From NCBI RefSeq assembly GCF_019219075.1, contig NZ_JAHUWJ010000001.1:496001-560000 (forward strand): 64,000 nt of DNA, written 5' to 3'. Positions 34,009 to 43,038 of this stretch are shown one piece after another. How positions within the stretch are numbered: the stretch's first letter is position 1; every line of letters starts with the position of its first letter. Source of the DNA: Chitinophaga sp. sic0106. Its GTDB lineage: Bacteria > Bacteroidota > Bacteroidia > Chitinophagales > Chitinophagaceae. The notes under the pieces were generated by a model. The model did not search any database. It was not told the DNA's origin and worked only from the letters and a program-made list of their open reading frames with translations. A program made the position numbers and the translations under genes.

Positions 34009-35385
34009 ATGAAGAAAAAGACACTTTACTGGCTCATAGGCATACTCGGTTCACTTATTGTTCTACTCGTCGTCCTGAAAAAAACAGGCGTTATTGGTAA
34101 GGAAGAAGGTATTAAAGTCGCTACAGAAAAGGCTGGCCGCAAAAACATTATCGAAGTAGTAACAGCCAGTGGAAAAATTTACCCCGAAGTAGAAGTAAAA
34201 GTTAGCTCCGACGTTTCCGGTGAAATCACAGACCTCCTGGTACAGGAGGGCGACAGCGTAAAAAGAGGCCAGGTACTGGCACGCATATACGCAGATATTT
34301 ATGGCTCCATGGTGGACAAGGCTGCCGCCTCCGTGAGTCAGTCGCAAGCCCAGCTGGCGAATACCACCGCGGCGCTTAATTCCTACAAAGCCCGTCTGGA
34401 TCAGAATAAAGCAGCATTCAATCGTAATAAGGAACTGCTGGAACAGAAGGTAATTTCAAGATCAGAATACGAAACCGCGGAAGCCACTTACCTGGCTTCC
34501 CTGGCAGACTATAACGCCGCTGTACAGCAGATCAACAGTAACAAATTTGCTGTTGCCAGTGCACAGGCAAACCTGACTGAGGCTAACAAAAACCTGGGTC
34601 GCACCACCATCAATGCGCCAATGGGTGGTATCGTATCCCTGCTCTCCGTGAAAAAAGGCGAGCGCGTGGTAGGTACGGCACAAATGACCGGTACTGAAAT
34701 GTTGCGCATTGCAGATATGAACGCCATGGAGGTGCAGGTAGATGTGGGAGAAAATGATATCCCTAAAGTTAAATACGGGGATACTGCCATCATCGAAGTA
34801 GATGCTTATAATAACCGCAAGTTTAAAGGGATAGTTACACAGATTGCGAGCAGCAGTAAGGGCGCAGCCACCGCCACAGCTGCTACCAGCAGCGCTGAAC
34901 AGGTGACTAACTACATCGTACATATCCGCGTGCTGGCGGAGAGCTATGCGGATCTTATGACGGTTACCAACGGAGGCCGGAAAATTTATCCTTTCCGCCC
35001 GGGCATGAGTGCCAGCGTTGATATCCAGACAAGACACGTCAACAACATTCTGGCTATTCCTATCAATGCAGTTACTACCCGCGATCAGGACAGTGTGAAA
35101 GGAGATAAGAAACCGGTGCAGGATAATACTACGCCTGGTTCTTCTGAAAGCACCAAACCTGAGTTGAATGAAGTAGTTTTTGTATTACAGAAAGATATGA
35201 CTGTTAAAATGATCAATGTCACCACGGGTGTACAGGACGATACTAACATTGAAATCCTGTCCGGATTAAAAGAAGGTGATGAGATTATTACTGCACCATA
35301 TTCAGCAGTTTCACGTACTTTATCCAACGGTAAAAAGGTGAAAGTGGTTCCAAAAACACAGTTGTTTGAGGGGACTCAAAAGTAA
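34009..35385 (+). CDS. Efflux periplasmic adaptor (MacA/HlyD type), second copy
   Basis: 458 residues. N-terminal membrane helix at about 6-24 (LYWLIGILGSLIVLLVVL), first lipoyl-like half VKVSSDVSGEITDLLVQEGDSVKRGQ (about 63-88), a coiled-coil hairpin (about 100-185), second half TTINAPMGGIVSLLSVKKGERV, then a barrel and membrane-proximal domain ending with a Ser/Thr/Pro insert near 365-385. Different in sequence from the first adaptor, so not a recent duplicate. 25 bases after the TolC gene; a hairpin follows at 35409. Confidence 0.93.
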   Translation: MKKKTLYWLIGILGSLIVLLVVLKKTGVIGKEEGIKVATEKAGRKNIIEVVTASGKIYPEVEVKVSSDVSGEITDLLVQEGDSVKRGQVLARIYADIYGSMVDKAAASVSQSQAQLANTTAALNSYKARLDQNKAAFNRNKELLEQKVISRSEYETAEATYLASLADYNAAVQQINSNKFAVASAQANLTEANKNLGRTTINAPMGGIVSLLSVKKGERVVGTAQMTGTEMLRIADMNAMEVQVDVGENDIPKVKYGDTAIIEVDAYNNRKFKGIVTQIASSSKGAATATAATSSAEQVTNYIVHIRVLAESYADLMTVTNGGRKIYPFRPGMSASVDIQTRHVNNILAIPINAVTTRDQDSVKGDKKPVQDNTTPGSSESTKPELNEVVFVLQKDMTVKMINVTTGVQDDTNIEILSGLKEGDEIITAPYSAVSRTLSNGKKVKVVPKTQLFEGTQK

Positions 35386-35408
35386 CGGGGATATCCTGTA
35401 ACATATTG

Positions 35409-35433
35409 GAAGCCGCGCCTTTGGTGCGGCTTC
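35409..35433 (+). terminator. Hairpin at the end of the efflux operon
   Basis: 8-bp stem GAAGCCGC / GCGGCTTC with a 9-base loop, followed by TTCAGTTTC, a weak T tract. Likely transcript end before gpsA. Confidence 0.65.
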
Positions 35434-35482
35434 TTCAGTTTCAATAGTGGCAATTTCGTTACATTGCGTAAAAATTCGCGTA

Positions 35483-36511
35483 GTGAGTAAGGATAAAAGC
35501 ATAGGTATTATCGGCGGTGGTAGCTGGTCTACCGCGCTGGCCAAGATTCTGACCGACAACGGTCACCGCATTAACTGGTGGATTCGTAATGAGGATACCA
35601 TCCGGCATATGCAGCTTCGCCATCATAACAAGCATTACCTGACATCTGTATATTTTGATACCAGCCTGCTGGATATGAGCAGCGATCTGGAATATATTGT
35701 TGGTGCAAGCGATCAGCTGATACTTTCTGTACCATCGGCTTTCCTGGAAGATGCTTTACGGGATTTGCCGGAGGATGCTTTTGATAATAAAGACGTGATA
35801 TCCGCCATTAAGGGGTTGGTACCCAGTACCAATACCCTGATTAACAATTATATGGCGGAGAAATTCCGGGTGCCATTGGATCGCTATTTCACGATCACAG
35901 GCCCTTGCCATGCGGAAGAAGTAGCCAACGAAAAGCTGTCGTATCTCACCTTCTCCGGTGTTATTCCGGATAAGGCGCAGACCATCGCAGATAAGTTCAC
36001 CAACAGCAATCTGCAAACGGTGGTGAACACAGATGTGATTGGTGTGCAGCTTGCGGCAGTATTGAAAAATATCTATGCGCTTGGTGCCGGTATTGCACAT
36101 GGGTTGGAGTATGGGGATAATTTCCTGAGTGTGTTTATCACCAATTGTTTTGGGGAGATGCAAACCTTCCTGAAGCAATATGAAACCATACATGCAGCGG
36201 AAGAAGGGGTGGAGAGCACAGCGCATAACTACAGCGCGAGCGCTTACCTCGGGGATTTGCTGGTAACCTGTTACTCTTTACATAGCCGTAACCGTACATT
36301 CGGAAATATGATCGGGAAGGGATATTCAGTGAAGGCTGCACAGCTGGAGCTGAATATGATTGCGGAAGGATATTATGCCAGCAAGTGTTTACATGAAATG
36401 AACCGGGAAATCGGTGCTTATATGCCAGTGGCCCAGGCGGTGTATGCTATTTTGTGGCAACAGCTGCATCCTACGGAGGTGTTTATGGCCCTTGAAAAAG
36501 GCTTCATCTAG
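35483..36511 (+). CDS. gpsA: NAD(P)-dependent glycerol-3-phosphate dehydrogenase
   Basis: Reduces dihydroxyacetone phosphate to sn-glycerol 3-phosphate, the phospholipid backbone. 342 residues from GTG at 35483, chosen because SIGIIGGGSWSTALAKIL (Rossmann GxGxxx) follows at residue ~5; another in-frame GTG lies 12 codons upstream. Catalytic Lys in QLAAVLKNIYALGAGI; other motifs SVPSAFLED and ITGPCHAEEVANEK. Monocistronic, between two hairpins. Confidence 0.95.
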   Translation: MSKDKSIGIIGGGSWSTALAKILTDNGHRINWWIRNEDTIRHMQLRHHNKHYLTSVYFDTSLLDMSSDLEYIVGASDQLILSVPSAFLEDALRDLPEDAFDNKDVISAIKGLVPSTNTLINNYMAEKFRVPLDRYFTITGPCHAEEVANEKLSYLTFSGVIPDKAQTIADKFTNSNLQTVVNTDVIGVQLAAVLKNIYALGAGIAHGLEYGDNFLSVFITNCFGEMQTFLKQYETIHAAEEGVESTAHNYSASAYLGDLLVTCYSLHSRNRTFGNMIGKGYSVKAAQLELNMIAEGYYASKCLHEMNREIGAYMPVAQAVYAILWQQLHPTEVFMALEKGFI

Positions 36512-36539
36512 TTAACAAACATCTTTACAAATAAAAAAA

Positions 36540-36561
36540 GCGGGAGGCAGAAGTCTCCCGC
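36540..36561 (+). terminator. Terminator-like hairpin after gpsA
   Basis: GCGGGAG / CTCCCGC, 7 bp with an 8-base loop, preceded by AAAAAAA and followed by AAAATTT. It reads as a better terminator for the minus strand (seven T) and could end the convergent small gene there. Confidence 0.7.
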
Positions 36562-36625
36562 AAAATTTCCCTTTCGGTATTGCATGAGATCCTAAACTCA
36601 GCAACCCTTTGTATAGATGAAATCT

Positions 36626-36907
36626 TTATTCTTCGTAATCGTCATAGCTATCCGCACCTGCTTTCATTATAGCCCTGACGTTCGGGAAATATTGTTTGAT
36701 AATCCATACCACCCTCGCAAAATACGTATCACTCAACATTGGACCATCATAGTATTCCACTTCATTTGTGCGATCAGAAATAATGTATTCCGTTGGTGTT
36801 GTACTTCCGTTCAGGGAAGCCTGAAATCTTCTTTCTTTCGCCACTTTTCGCAGTACCACCTTATTGGGTACACCATCTACTTTGAATGTACAAGAGATAT
36901 TCCGCAT
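36626..36907 (-). CDS. Hypothetical 93-residue protein
   Basis: Not recognised. 93 residues with a soluble, balanced composition (FKVDGVPNKVVLRKVAKERR near the start; YFARVVWIIKQYFPNVRAI near 62-80) and a very acidic end ADSYDDYEE. A minus-strand terminator-like hairpin lies 65 bases past its stop, supporting expression in this direction. The opposite strand also has a 145-codon open frame but its composition (Phe/Ile/Leu/Arg-rich, no domain) looks like a shadow. No neighbour suggests a role. Confidence 0.55.
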   Translation of the reverse strand: MRNISCTFKVDGVPNKVVLRKVAKERRFQASLNGSTTPTEYIISDRTNEVEYYDGPMLSDTYFARVVWIIKQYFPNVRAIMKAGADSYDDYEE

Positions 36908-37381
36908 GTAATTCCAATTTTTGTAGTTAAATGGAAGAAATTGTCTCCGCTAAATTTGTTGCTCGTTTTCCATAATACTTTTCTCATGGTGATTTTGGTG
37001 CTTTGGCTATTCCGCTTCACCAAAATTATCAACCTTCGGACAAACTTCCGGTAATGTGAAACATATGCTTTCATAATGATTATAATTGAGTAATTATTGT
37101 TCGCTTGTTATGCTATTTGTAATACGAAGTAAATATTTATGTTTACAACAAACCTTAATTAGATGTTAACGATATGGTGGATTAACAAATGATTTACAAA
37201 TGAAGCTGCCAGAAAGGGAATGAGCTTACCAAATTCCTCAGTTGTAGCGGCTGGTTTGTGGAAAAAATTCTACAGTTTTTGAAAGAGGTCAGCCAGGACA
37301 CCGGGTATAACAGATGGATTAATATTTGAACTGATTGCACCGTACGGCTGTAATCTAGTAAAACGAAAAAAATTGTGGAAC
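36908..37381. other. AT-rich gap upstream of the glycosyltransferase
   Basis: 474 bases without a believable gene. A 65-codon minus-strand frame (36877-37074) is Lys/Arg-rich and overlaps the hypothetical gene, so I do not call it. A weak promoter candidate is TTG (37326-37328), 22 bases, TAATCTAG before the glycosyltransferase start at 37382. Nothing else seen. Confidence 0.4.
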
Positions 37382-39655
37382 ATGACCAGAACATTGCTAT
37401 TTGTTACATCCTTTCCTCCCAGGGAATGTGGTATCGCTACCTTTTCCCAAGACCTCATCAACGCAATGGAGAAAAGCTTTTCCGGTAAACTGGAAATCGA
37501 AGTTTGCGCCTTACTTGAAGCCGGAAAACAGTTAACCTACCCTAATCCTCAGGTAACTTACACGCTTAACCCATTCGATATTGACAGCTGCGTGGCTTTC
37601 GCCCATGAAGTAAATGCAAACAGTAAAATCGACCTCGTCGTATTTGAGCACGAATTCGGACTCTGGGGTGGCGAATATGGCCATAACCTGCTGGGGATGC
37701 TGTCCCTGCTGGATAAACCCTTCGTAATCCGCTTTCATACCGTATTACCATATCCTGACCCCAAATGCACCAAGGTGGTAAGCCTTATCAGTGCACTTGC
37801 GGCCAAAGTGCTGGTGATGACAAAAGCCTCCGCCAGACTCCTGGAAGAGGTATACCATGTACCGGCATCCAAAGTGGTGCATATCCCCCATGGAACGCAC
37901 GCACAAATCGTGGATGACGTCGACGTACTGAAAAAACAGTACGACGTACAAGGCAGAACCATCCTCAGCACTTTTGGCCTTTTATCAGAAAACAAAGGCA
38001 TAGAAACCGGTATCAAAGCCATGCGCGAAATCGTAAAGCACGAACCGGACGCACTCTATCTGATCCTCGGTAAAACGCACCCGGTGGTATACAGCCACCA
38101 GGGCGAAAAATACCGGGAATACCTGGAGCAACTGGTAGCTGAATACGGACTCGAAAAAAATGTAAGATTCATAAACAGCTATTTGTCGCTCAATGCCCTG
38201 CTGGGCTACCTCTCCCTGACTGATATCTACCTCTTTACATCTAAAGATCCGCATCAGGCAGTAAGTGGTACATTTGTATACGCCATGAGCGCTGGTTGCG
38301 CCGTTATTTCAACGGAATTCGTGCAGGCAAAGGAAATGCTGGATGAACACTGCGGCTGCCTCATCGACTTCAATAATCACGACCAGCTGGCCGCTGCCGC
38401 TATTAAGCTCATAGCTAATCCGGAACTGCGTAATAGCATGAGTCTGAACGCTATCGAAAAAACACGCAGCTCCATCTGGGAAAACGTGGCACTCGCACAT
38501 ATGGGCGTCATCAGCGAAGTATTTGCAGAAGATAAACCACTGCTGCCCAACCTGCCAGCACCCTATCTCGACCATATCGACCGGCTTACTACCGAATTTG
38601 GTATGCTCCAGTTTTCCAAATACGATACCCCCGACCCGGAATCAGGCTATACCCTGGACGACAACGCCCGCGCGCTGATATCCATGTGTATGTATATGAA
38701 AGAGTTGCAACCGAGTAGCTTTATATATAGTCTTTGCCGTAAATACATCGATTTTATCGGCTACTGTCAAAAGCCATCCGGTAAATTTCTTAACTATGTA
38801 GCCATTGACGGGTCGTTCTCGGATATGAACGATGAAGTAAACCTGGAAGATGCCAATGGACGCACCATATGGGCACTCGGTTATGCCATGTCCAACTATA
38901 AATTCCTGCCTTTCGATATCCTGCAGGATCTCAATTCGATCTTCAGGCCATGCCTTAAATGGCTGGAGAGTCTCAAGTCGCCCCGTGCCATTGCATTCGC
39001 TATCAAAGGGTTATATTATTTCCGCCAATACCGCCGCAGCGATATTACGGAAGACATCGTTCGTACCTTAGCTTTCCGGTTACAGCAGGCCTATAACCAG
39101 GAGGCAGATGGCACCTGGAAATGGTATGAATCCTACCTCACATACGGCAATGCCGTATTGCCGGAAGCCATGATAATGGCATGGCAAATAACCGGGGACG
39201 ACAGGTACCGGAAGACCGCCGAAGATAGCATGCACTTCCTTTGGCACAAAACCTGCAATAACAATCACATGAAGATGATCAGCAACAAGTCATGGTATCA
39301 CCGCACAGATGTGGAAATTGCCGAAGGAGGCGAGCAGCCCATCGAGGTAGCCTATACTATGCTGGCACTTCATTCATTTTATAATATCACAAAAGATCCT
39401 TCCTGCCTGGAGAGGTCACGACTGGCTTTCAGCTGGTTTTTAGGTAACAACCACCTGAAACAGCTGGTATACAATCCCCTGACGTATGGTTGCTATGATG
39501 GCTTGGAAACAAATAACATCAATCAAAACCAGGGGGCAGAATCAACTGTCTGCTACCTGATGGGCCGTCTGCTAATGGAGGAATGGAATAAACATAAGTA
39601 TGTTACATCGAAACAAGACAACAGCCTGGAACCGGCCAGAATCGGTTTCAACTGA
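37382..39655 (+). CDS. GT4-type glycosyltransferase fused to a toroid-like domain
   Basis: 757 residues from ATG 37382. The N-terminal ~385 residues are a two-Rossmann GT4 enzyme: LFVTSFPPRECGIATFSQDL (acceptor side), GLLSENKGIETGIKAM, and SGTFVYAMSAGCAVISTEF with the nucleotide-sugar region. Residues ~400-740 are rich in paired helices with Trp and Tyr (ESGYTLDDNARALISMCMYM, GRTIWALGYAMSNY, TYGNAVLPEAMIMAW), resembling an alpha/alpha toroid of the six-hairpin glycosidase type. Donor and acceptor are unknown. It is followed by, and overlaps, a receiver gene. Confidence 0.85.
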   Translation: MTRTLLFVTSFPPRECGIATFSQDLINAMEKSFSGKLEIEVCALLEAGKQLTYPNPQVTYTLNPFDIDSCVAFAHEVNANSKIDLVVFEHEFGLWGGEYGHNLLGMLSLLDKPFVIRFHTVLPYPDPKCTKVVSLISALAAKVLVMTKASARLLEEVYHVPASKVVHIPHGTHAQIVDDVDVLKKQYDVQGRTILSTFGLLSENKGIETGIKAMREIVKHEPDALYLILGKTHPVVYSHQGEKYREYLEQLVAEYGLEKNVRFINSYLSLNALLGYLSLTDIYLFTSKDPHQAVSGTFVYAMSAGCAVISTEFVQAKEMLDEHCGCLIDFNNHDQLAAAAIKLIANPELRNSMSLNAIEKTRSSIWENVALAHMGVISEVFAEDKPLLPNLPAPYLDHIDRLTTEFGMLQFSKYDTPDPESGYTLDDNARALISMCMYMKELQPSSFIYSLCRKYIDFIGYCQKPSGKFLNYVAIDGSFSDMNDEVNLEDANGRTIWALGYAMSNYKFLPFDILQDLNSIFRPCLKWLESLKSPRAIAFAIKGLYYFRQYRRSDITEDIVRTLAFRLQQAYNQEADGTWKWYESYLTYGNAVLPEAMIMAWQITGDDRYRKTAEDSMHFLWHKTCNNNHMKMISNKSWYHRTDVEIAEGGEQPIEVAYTMLALHSFYNITKDPSCLERSRLAFSWFLGNNHLKQLVYNPLTYGCYDGLETNNINQNQGAESTVCYLMGRLLMEEWNKHKYVTSKQDNSLEPARIGFN

Positions 39656-40025
39656 GGAGAGAAAAACAGGACAACATATCCTGATTATAGACGATGAACC
39701 TGACATTTGCAGGTTACTGCAACTCAGTCTTGTTCGGCATGGCTATTCCGTAAAATATGTCCATGCCCTGCGCGACGGGATGCAGTACCTGCAAACCTAT
39801 AAGCCTGACCTGCTGTTCCTGGATATCCACCTCCCGGATGGCTCTGGCCTGGATGCATTGCCTGTAATTAAGGGTATCATTCCTACACTGCCTATCATTA
39901 CTATCAGCGCCTATGATAATGAAATGGAGAAACAAAAAGCATTGACTACCGGCGCCTCTTTTTTCCTCGCAAAGCCGTTCAACGTTAAAAGCCTAGATGA
40001 ACTGCTCGGCAAGTTAAAAAGTTAG
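39600..40025 (+). CDS. Stand-alone receiver-domain response regulator
   Basis: 141 residues: a ~25-residue polar start, then one receiver domain ([17 protein letters not shown]; phospho-Asp in LLFLDIHLPDGSG near residue 75; ITISAYDNE; FLAKPFNVKSL). No output domain. The first 56 bases overlap the 3' end of the glycosyltransferase gene; no later start codon exists before the receiver, so the overlap is probably real and implies coupled translation. Likely phosphorelay partner for the kinases encoded at 41539-44574. Confidence 0.9.
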   Translation: MLHRNKTTAWNRPESVSTEERKTGQHILIIDDEPDICRLLQLSLVRHGYSVKYVHALRDGMQYLQTYKPDLLFLDIHLPDGSGLDALPVIKGIIPTLPIITISAYDNEMEKQKALTTGASFFLAKPFNVKSLDELLGKLKS

Positions 40026-40086
40026 TAGTCCAGATTTTTAATATTTAAATTAGATAGCTGTTCCCATAAAATTATATGAATCCAGT

Positions 40087-41523
40087 ATGAGAAATATTCT
40101 GATAATAGATGACGAAATCAACATCTGTACTTTGCTTAGTAAGTTTCTTACCAAGCACGGATTTGCTGTTGAAACTACGATGACCGGAACATCAGCCCTC
40201 AAGATGATGAAGGAAAAACCTTTTGACCTTGTACTGTGTGATTACCGGCTCAAAGATACTGACGGCGCCCAGCTGCTCCAGGATATTCGCCAGATCAATC
40301 CTAATACCATCGTAATCATCATCACTGGTTATACTGATGTACGTGTAGCCGTTGAAATGGTGAAAAACGGAGCATATGACTACCTGTCCAAACCACTGTA
40401 CCCGGATGAAATTCTTAGCCTTGTGCATAAGGCTTTCGCACATAAAGAATCAGAACAGGAAAGACGTGCGTCCCAGCCTGTAGATGCCGGTAACGAGGCA
40501 GAAGCCCGCGAAACCTTACTGCAACGTAACCAGAACGATAAAAATGATAAATACGTTTACGGAGAAAGTGCTAACTCACAAGAGCTGATCCGACAAATAA
40601 AACTGGTAGCACCTACTGACTACAGCGTGATCATCTTCGGGGAAACCGGTACAGGTAAGGAATCAGTAGCCCACCTGATACACTATCACAGCAAACGCGC
40701 AGAGCAACCTTTCGTAGCACTGGACTGCGGCAGCCTGTCAAAAGAACTCGCTGCCAGTGAACTTTTCGGTCACGAAAAAGGTGCCTTCACCGGGGCTATT
40801 AATACTAAGATCGGTGCGTTCGAACAGGCGCAGGGCGGAACCCTCTTCCTCGACGAAATCTCCAATCTCTCTTATGATATCCAGGTAGCACTCCTCCGCG
40901 TACTCCAGGAAAAAGTAATCAGAAGAGTAGGTAGCCTTAAGGAAATACCTATTGATGTGCGCATCATCGTTGCTTCCAATGAAAAATTATCAGAATCCGT
41001 ACAGCGCGGCAAGTTCAGGGAAGACTTGTTCCACCGCTTCAACGAATTCACCATATACATCCCACCATTAAGAGAACGCCAGGCCGATCTGCCACTGTTT
41101 GTAGAGGCATTCGTACGCCAGGTAGAAAAAGAACTGGATAAAACCTGCGGCAATATTTCTCCGGAAGTATGGGAATGCTTCCGCCAGTACAACTGGCCGG
41201 GTAATATCCGTGAGCTTAAAAATGTAATCCGCCGCGCATGCCTGCTCACACCGGAAAAAGAAGAAATCACCATGGCAGCACTCCCGCTGGAAATGAAAGA
41301 GTCATTTAATCAGCCCGCAGAAGAAATGCCAATGGTAGGTGAGTTTTCAGCTATTCTCTCCAATGAAAATGACCTGAAATCAGTAGCATTGCAAGCAGAG
41401 TACAATAAGATCATTAATGTGCTGAAAGAGGTGAAATACAATAAAACGAAGGCTGCACAACTGTTAAACATTGACAGGAAAACACTGTATAACAAACTGC
41501 GGTTACTTAATATAAATTACTAA
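40087..41523 (+). CDS. Sigma-54-dependent response regulator, NtrC family
   Basis: 478 residues. Receiver about 3-118 (ILIIDDEINICTLLSKFL; DLVLCDYRLKDTDGAQL), a hydrophilic linker with NQNDKNDK, AAA+ domain about 165-395 (GETGTGKES Walker A, GHEKGAFTGA sigma-54 loop, GTLFLDEISNL Walker B) and a FIS-like HTH at the end (NKTKAAQLLNIDRKTLYNKL). Fully canonical, including GAFTGA. 61 bases after the stand-alone receiver, same strand; convergent with the receiver-PAS-kinase. Confidence 0.95.
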   Translation: MRNILIIDDEINICTLLSKFLTKHGFAVETTMTGTSALKMMKEKPFDLVLCDYRLKDTDGAQLLQDIRQINPNTIVIIITGYTDVRVAVEMVKNGAYDYLSKPLYPDEILSLVHKAFAHKESEQERRASQPVDAGNEAEARETLLQRNQNDKNDKYVYGESANSQELIRQIKLVAPTDYSVIIFGETGTGKESVAHLIHYHSKRAEQPFVALDCGSLSKELAASELFGHEKGAFTGAINTKIGAFEQAQGGTLFLDEISNLSYDIQVALLRVLQEKVIRRVGSLKEIPIDVRIIVASNEKLSESVQRGKFREDLFHRFNEFTIYIPPLRERQADLPLFVEAFVRQVEKELDKTCGNISPEVWECFRQYNWPGNIRELKNVIRRACLLTPEKEEITMAALPLEMKESFNQPAEEMPMVGEFSAILSNENDLKSVALQAEYNKIINVLKEVKYNKTKAAQLLNIDRKTLYNKLRLLNINY

Positions 41524-41538
41524 AACCAGTTACTGGTT

Positions 41539-42978
41539 TTATTGCGCAATGGGTAAAGTAATAGTGAAAGCTGTTCCTTTACCCATTTCACTTTCTACGT
41601 GGATAGTGCCCTTGTGATTCAGCAGGATATTTTGGGTGCTGGTAAGCCCCAAACCTGTGCCCTTGGCCTTGCTGGTATAAAAAGGATCAAACAAACGTCC
41701 CTGCTGTTCTTCAGGGATACCAGGGCCATTATCGGAAATCCTGATGATCGCCTTATCCTGTAAACGCTTGGTGGCAATAGTTAAGATGCCTTCTCCCGGC
41801 GTCATGGCTTCAATCGCATTGATAACAATATTAAGGAACGCAATCACCACTTTTTCTTCATCGGCCACCACCTGGATTGTTTCATTTTCCAACAGCAACT
41901 CCAGGTTGATTTCATTCAGTTTCATACGATCCCTGGAAAGCGCCAGGGTATTGTTCAGCAACCGGTCCAGACTCACTGCTGATGCATGTAACTCCATCAT
42001 ACGGGTGCTGTGCAGCAGTTCCGTAATCAGCTGATTAATGCGGGTACAATTTCTCTCTATAATATCCGTATACAGCATTGCATCATCACTGGCAGATACG
42101 GCCTCATCATCCTTAAACTGGCTAACGGCCAGGAGTATATTGGTAAGTGGATTACGCACCTCATGAGCTATTACACGTGCAATACGGCCGGTAATCACGA
42201 ATTTTTCCTGGTGTTGTTTTTCCTGTTCCTCCCGCTTTCTCTCCGTAATATCCTGGATCACACATAAAAATATTTGTGCTACTTCATCAAGCATGACTGC
42301 ATTTATCTGCACAACCAGCTTTTGGTGGTCACTGGTTTTGAAGTCGTATTCCCGGGAAGCTTCCCCATCTTCACAAATATGTTCAATGAAATTGTCGCTC
42401 TGTTCCTTGTTGGCAAATAAGTCGCGCAGGTGCTTATTCAACAACACATCTTTCTCATACCTGAGCGTTCTCAACGCCGCGGGGTTGGCGTCTATGATGT
42501 TCTTGTTACAGTCGGCCAGCAGGATAAGGTCATGTGCTTTTTCAAATATACCGAAGTACTTTTTCTCACTTTCTTCGATCGTACGCAGATGACTGTACTC
42601 ATCCAGTGCATAACGAATACTTCTTTCCAGCAGGTCAGCCGTAATATCTCCCTTAACAAGATAGTCATAGGCACCAGCCTGCATAGCTTCCCGGTCAATC
42701 GCATAATCGCCTTTACCGGTAAGCATAATCACCGGCGCCTGGAAGTCCAGTTCCTGAAAGTAATGAAGGATGTCCAACCCGGTAAATGGTCCCAGCCGGT
42801 AATCTACCAGGTATACGTCGTGCGCTCTCCGGTTAATGGCAGCTTTCCCTTTATCGAAAGTAGACGCCCATTCCAGTTTGTACTGGCCTGGAGAGATGTC
42901 ATGAAGTAGTTCGTTGACAAGAAAAAAGTCGTCCTCATCATCATCAATCATAAGTATGTTAACTGGAAAGTCACTCAT
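41539..42978 (-). CDS. Receiver-PAS histidine kinase
   Basis: 479 residues, soluble. N-terminal receiver (about 8-125; ILMIDDDEDDFFLV; phospho-Asp in VYLVDYRLGPFTGLD), PAS domain about 140-250 (ILLADCNKNIIDANPAALRT), dimerisation domain with the phospho-accepting His in RVIAHEVRNPLTNILLA (about 278), and the ATPase domain (NIVINAIEAM, DNGPGIPEEQQGRLFDPF, GTGLGLTSTQNI). A kinase with its input at a receiver fits a phosphorelay. Just downstream of the CHASE3 kinase gene on the same strand (60 bases). Confidence 0.94.
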   Translation of the reverse strand: MSDFPVNILMIDDDEDDFFLVNELLHDISPGQYKLEWASTFDKGKAAINRRAHDVYLVDYRLGPFTGLDILHYFQELDFQAPVIMLTGKGDYAIDREAMQAGAYDYLVKGDITADLLERSIRYALDEYSHLRTIEESEKKYFGIFEKAHDLILLADCNKNIIDANPAALRTLRYEKDVLLNKHLRDLFANKEQSDNFIEHICEDGEASREYDFKTSDHQKLVVQINAVMLDEVAQIFLCVIQDITERKREEQEKQHQEKFVITGRIARVIAHEVRNPLTNILLAVSQFKDDEAVSASDDAMLYTDIIERNCTRINQLITELLHSTRMMELHASAVSLDRLLNNTLALSRDRMKLNEINLELLLENETIQVVADEEKVVIAFLNIVINAIEAMTPGEGILTIATKRLQDKAIIRISDNGPGIPEEQQGRLFDPFYTSKAKGTGLGLTSTQNILLNHKGTIHVESEMGKGTAFTITLPIAQ

Positions 42979-43038
42979 CGCTGTAGCAGGTTATATTTCA
43001 GGCGTTTGATAACATGCAGATTTACAGCAATAACGATG

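Noticed and set aside
36617..37054. 145-codon plus-strand frame opposite the 93-residue gene
   Set aside because: Phe/Ile/Arg-rich with no domain or signal pattern; the opposite strand looks more protein-like and has a terminator.
36877..37074. 65-codon minus-strand frame
   Set aside because: Overlaps the upstream part of the hypothetical gene and is very Lys/Arg-rich, typical of a chance frame in AT-rich DNA.
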